64,000 bases of DNA from Stratiolaelaps scimitus (lineage: Eukaryota; Arthropoda; Arachnida; Mesostigmata; Laelapidae). Both the position numbers and the translations under genes were made by a program. Shown in pieces: positions 61,792 through 64,000 of the stretch. How positions within the stretch are numbered: position 1 is the stretch's first letter; each line of letters begins with the position of its first letter. The stretch spans positions 2,108,001 to 2,172,000 of the forward strand of contig JABWDB010000034.1 in assembly GCA_019614645.1 (NCBI GenBank). Reading direction: 5' to 3'. Under the pieces are notes generated by a model. That model was not told where the DNA came from. It ran no database searches and was given only the letters and a program-made list of their open reading frames with translations.

Positions 61792-61806
61792 CCCCCCCCC
61801 CCCCCC
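61792..61806. repeat. Poly-C tract (15 C)
   Basis: Homopolymer of 15 C. Confidence 0.95.
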
Positions 61807-62286
61807 TGATCACCACCCGCTATCTCCCCTCTGCGCGGGGTGACTATCGCCGCCGCCAGCGTGGGGTTCACTGGTGCTGCCTGCCCCTGGTAAGGATACG
61901 TCCAACAGGGCCGCTTCTCGGTGACACGAAAGCAGAAACAAGCGAAACAAGGAAGCGAAATTCGGTCGGCTAAGGGATGAGCCCTTCGAGACCCGATCGG
62001 AGGCGAGGCTAGTCACCGTCACTCTACGGACTCCCGCAGTTAAGACATTAGCGAATCCGGTCACTGCAGCGATCGCGTGGTAACCGGCTGAGGTATTGGG
62101 GATACGGGCTTCAAAACAGCAGGTAATTTCCTTAGACAACGGGACGTTCGCGTTAGAAATCACCGCAAGACCAGTTTCCAATGGGGCAATAGCATTTCAT
62201 TGATGTATAAACGTACATTGAAACGGCTAAGGACGACAAAAAGCGTGTTGGATTTCCTAAATGCTTTAATAATGAATAGTTCTTAC

Positions 62287-62322
62287 TTCTTTAATATATA
62301 TATATATATATATATTAAAGAA
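62287..62322. repeat. Perfect 36-bp palindrome within an AT array
   Basis: The (TA)n core is bordered by TTCTTTAA on the left and TTAAAGAA on the right, so the palindrome extends beyond the simple repeat. It could extrude as a cruciform. A second AT array follows at 62323-62358. Confidence 0.9.
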
Positions 62323-62358
62323 TATATATACATATATATATATATATATACATATATA
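62323..62358. repeat. (AT)n array following the palindrome
   Basis: AT array with two CA interruptions, ending in CATATATAAG. Confidence 0.93.
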
Positions 62359-62984
62359 AGCGGCTCTAGTAATTTTCTTACGGAAGTTTCGGCCTTATCA
62401 TCTTTCAGCAGCAAGCAAAAACCTCCACCTCCACTGGATAAGCCGTATATCAGCTATTTCGGAGCGCGGCAATTTGTGAACTCCATGAACAATGATAACA
62501 AAGTCAGCAGCGTAAAGAAGGCGAACGTAGCTCCGAACTAGGGGTCTGACCTCGAGGCCCGGACCGCTAAGTTTCCACCCCAAGTTCACACCCGGCTGCT
62601 GCTGACCCGAAAACAATTCCGTGGACCTGAAATGTTGGCGGCGAGTTGGCCCGGAAAATTTACTTCACTGCTGGATCAGAAGCTAGGAAGCAGGACGACG
62701 GCGGCCAGCCCGACACCGCTGGTCCGGGCGGTCAGCCGGCAATGCGAGTGTCCAACAATTAGTCGAGAGTGCCAACCGGTCAGGCGTCCTAGCACTGGGC
62801 ACCTCCAGGGCAACAACTTTGCTTAACCCCACCTTCTGTTGCTACTAGGAGTGCCTGTTCTTATTGGCGCACAGTAAGTGGAGGATGCTCCCTGAACAGC
62901 GACCACAACCACAAGACAGACACATCTGACTGCGTCTCATCTGCTGTACACGCATCCCTTTTCGAGTTTCGGATCACGACTGTT

Positions 62985-63007
62985 GCCGCCGCCGCCGCCG
63001 CCGCCGC
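62985..63007. repeat. (CCG)7 microsatellite
   Basis: Seven CCG units followed by CTG units. Confidence 0.94.
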
Positions 63008-63626
63008 TGCTGCTAACTCAGGGCATCTACAGCGGCCACTGCCCTTGCCGCGGTGGCGGCGGGTGGCGTTGGGCGTTCCGCTCTTCTCGTGTCTTTGTTC
63101 ATGGAAAGCACGAACATGGAGAGCGAGCACTTCACTTCGGTAGTCGTTGCCAATTTCCTACCGCCGAGCGCACACAGTGCGCAGTGTTACTTGTGCTCGC
63201 AGCCGGCGGCCAAAGCTGCCTTGTACCGCTCGCTTGTCCCTGTCTCCCTCCCTCCCTCACCAAGCCAGCTCGTTACCATTTCGAAGTAACGACTAAGTGT
63301 GTAAGCATCAGCAGAAGCGGCAGCACCGGCCGGCTCTCTCGGGGAGTCGACTCGTCAGCTCCTGGCCCTGTTGTGGCAGTGGTGGCGGCGGCTGCGGCTG
63401 CGGCCACTTGTGCTTATTAAAAACTTGATATCGTGTCTTCATTGCTCGTCTTCATTACCGAGTCTTATTGCTGGCCGGGTTCTGGCTGCTGGCCGCTGCC
63501 ACTCCGCGCTGCCCACGAACGTCCCGAGCTCGTAAAGTGCCCACCGCCGCCGACGCCCCTGCTGCTACTGCTGCTGCCGCGCACTCTCACAGCCTCCATC
63601 GTTTTGAACAAGACGACGATGGACGT

Positions 63627-63652
63627 CGTCGTCGTCGCCGTCGACGACGACG
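63627..63652. repeat. Inverted trinucleotide repeat, 11-bp arms, 4-nt loop
   Basis: CGTCGTCGTCG at 63627-63637 faces CGACGACGACG at 63642-63652 around CCGT. It resembles two opposed (GAC)n tracts and would form a stable hairpin on either strand. Confidence 0.8.
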
Positions 63653-63717
63653 AACATGACGGCCTCCTAGCCTGGGACTCCCGGCAGGGCAGACAGCAGG
63701 CCCAAAACAGCAACGGC

Positions 63718-63744
63718 AGAGAGAGAGAGAGAGAGAGAGAGAGA
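63718..63744. repeat. (AG)13 microsatellite
   Basis: Pure AG array. Confidence 0.95.
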
Positions 63745-64000
63745 TACAGGCAGCCAAGAGATGAAGAGAGTCATGGAACGAGAGACAGCGAGTCGCACAA
63801 GCGGAGAAGAAGGCCACGAGGGGACCTGCCACCGGCCCTCGCCGCGGCCACGGCAGCAGCAGCCGCAGCCGCAGTAGCGGCGGCGTATGCTCGTATATGC
63901 GCGAATAATTTAATATTACACATGTATGTTGGCCCAGTCCCTACCGTTCGGTGGCTTCTTGTTATTCCCTCCGCGGTGCTGGCCGCCCTTGGCTTTGCCA

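Larger units (their letters stand above)
57251..64000. other. Mixed region without recognisable genes
   Basis: CT, AG, AT, CCG and poly-C tracts, the 36-bp AT palindrome and a trinucleotide hairpin near 63.6 kb. No conserved domain or RNA gene is seen. Confidence 0.6.

Noticed and set aside
1..64000. CRISPR arrays, bacterial operons or rRNA genes
   Set aside because: No regularly spaced repeats with unique spacers, no packed reading frames and no rRNA-like stretches were seen. The window is clearly eukaryotic.
1..64000. Arthropod telomere repeats (TTAGG)n or LTR retrotransposon ends
   Set aside because: No tandem TTAGG array and no pair of long direct repeats were found.

Overview
The window is eukaryotic nuclear DNA, most likely from an arthropod; the species cannot be fixed from sequence alone. 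The evidence is the absence of any run of long, closely packed reading frames, the very dense and varied microsatellites (CAG/CTG, CGG/CCG, AT, AG, CA, homopolymer G and C), a decayed mariner DNA transposon with clear terminal inverted repeats, a decayed non-LTR retrotransposon (LINE), a degenerate tRNA-like element, and spliceosomal signals. Base composition is a mosaic: long GC-rich, CpG-rich stretches broken by AT-rich islands at about 14.4-16.9, 20.6-21.2, 23.5-24.7, 38.9-39.4, 54.1-57.2, 60.6-61.4 and 62.2-62.5 kb.

I recognise no conserved host protein. The longest open frames (about 230-280 codons) are what chance allows in GC-rich DNA of this size, so those listed are given low confidence and unnamed. 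The two protein-coding relics I can name belong to mobile elements: a DD34D mariner transposase at about 29.0-30.0 kb and a LINE reverse transcriptase at about 14.96-16.3 kb. Both carry frameshifts and stops and look dead.

The most interesting pattern is on the minus strand. At 1298, 39087 and 54095 there are three composite sites in which a branch-point-like pentamer, a pyrimidine tract and a 3' splice site (CAG) are joined directly to a strong 5' splice site (GTRAGT) with no exon between. This is the architecture of a recursive splice site (zero-length exon, or ratchet point). All three lie on the same strand and I saw none on the plus strand. The simplest reading is that most or all of the window lies inside one very long intron (at least about 53 kb) of a minus-strand gene, removed in steps in the order 54095, 39087, 1298. 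This would also explain the lack of recognisable exons.

Layout: 1-14.3 kb, GC-rich with trinucleotide repeats, a strong G-quadruplex motif and a (CGG)15 tract; 14.4-16.9 kb, AT-richer LINE island; 17-28.9 kb, mixed sequence with several AT arrays and a long pyrimidine tract; 28.92-30.05 kb, mariner; 30-38 kb, GC-rich with repeats and a perfect 12-bp-arm inverted repeat; 38-39.4 kb, AT-richer segment with the middle recursive site; 39.5-53.9 kb, GC-rich and repeat-laden; 53.9-57.2 kb, AT-richer segment with the third recursive site; 57.2-64 kb, mixed sequence.
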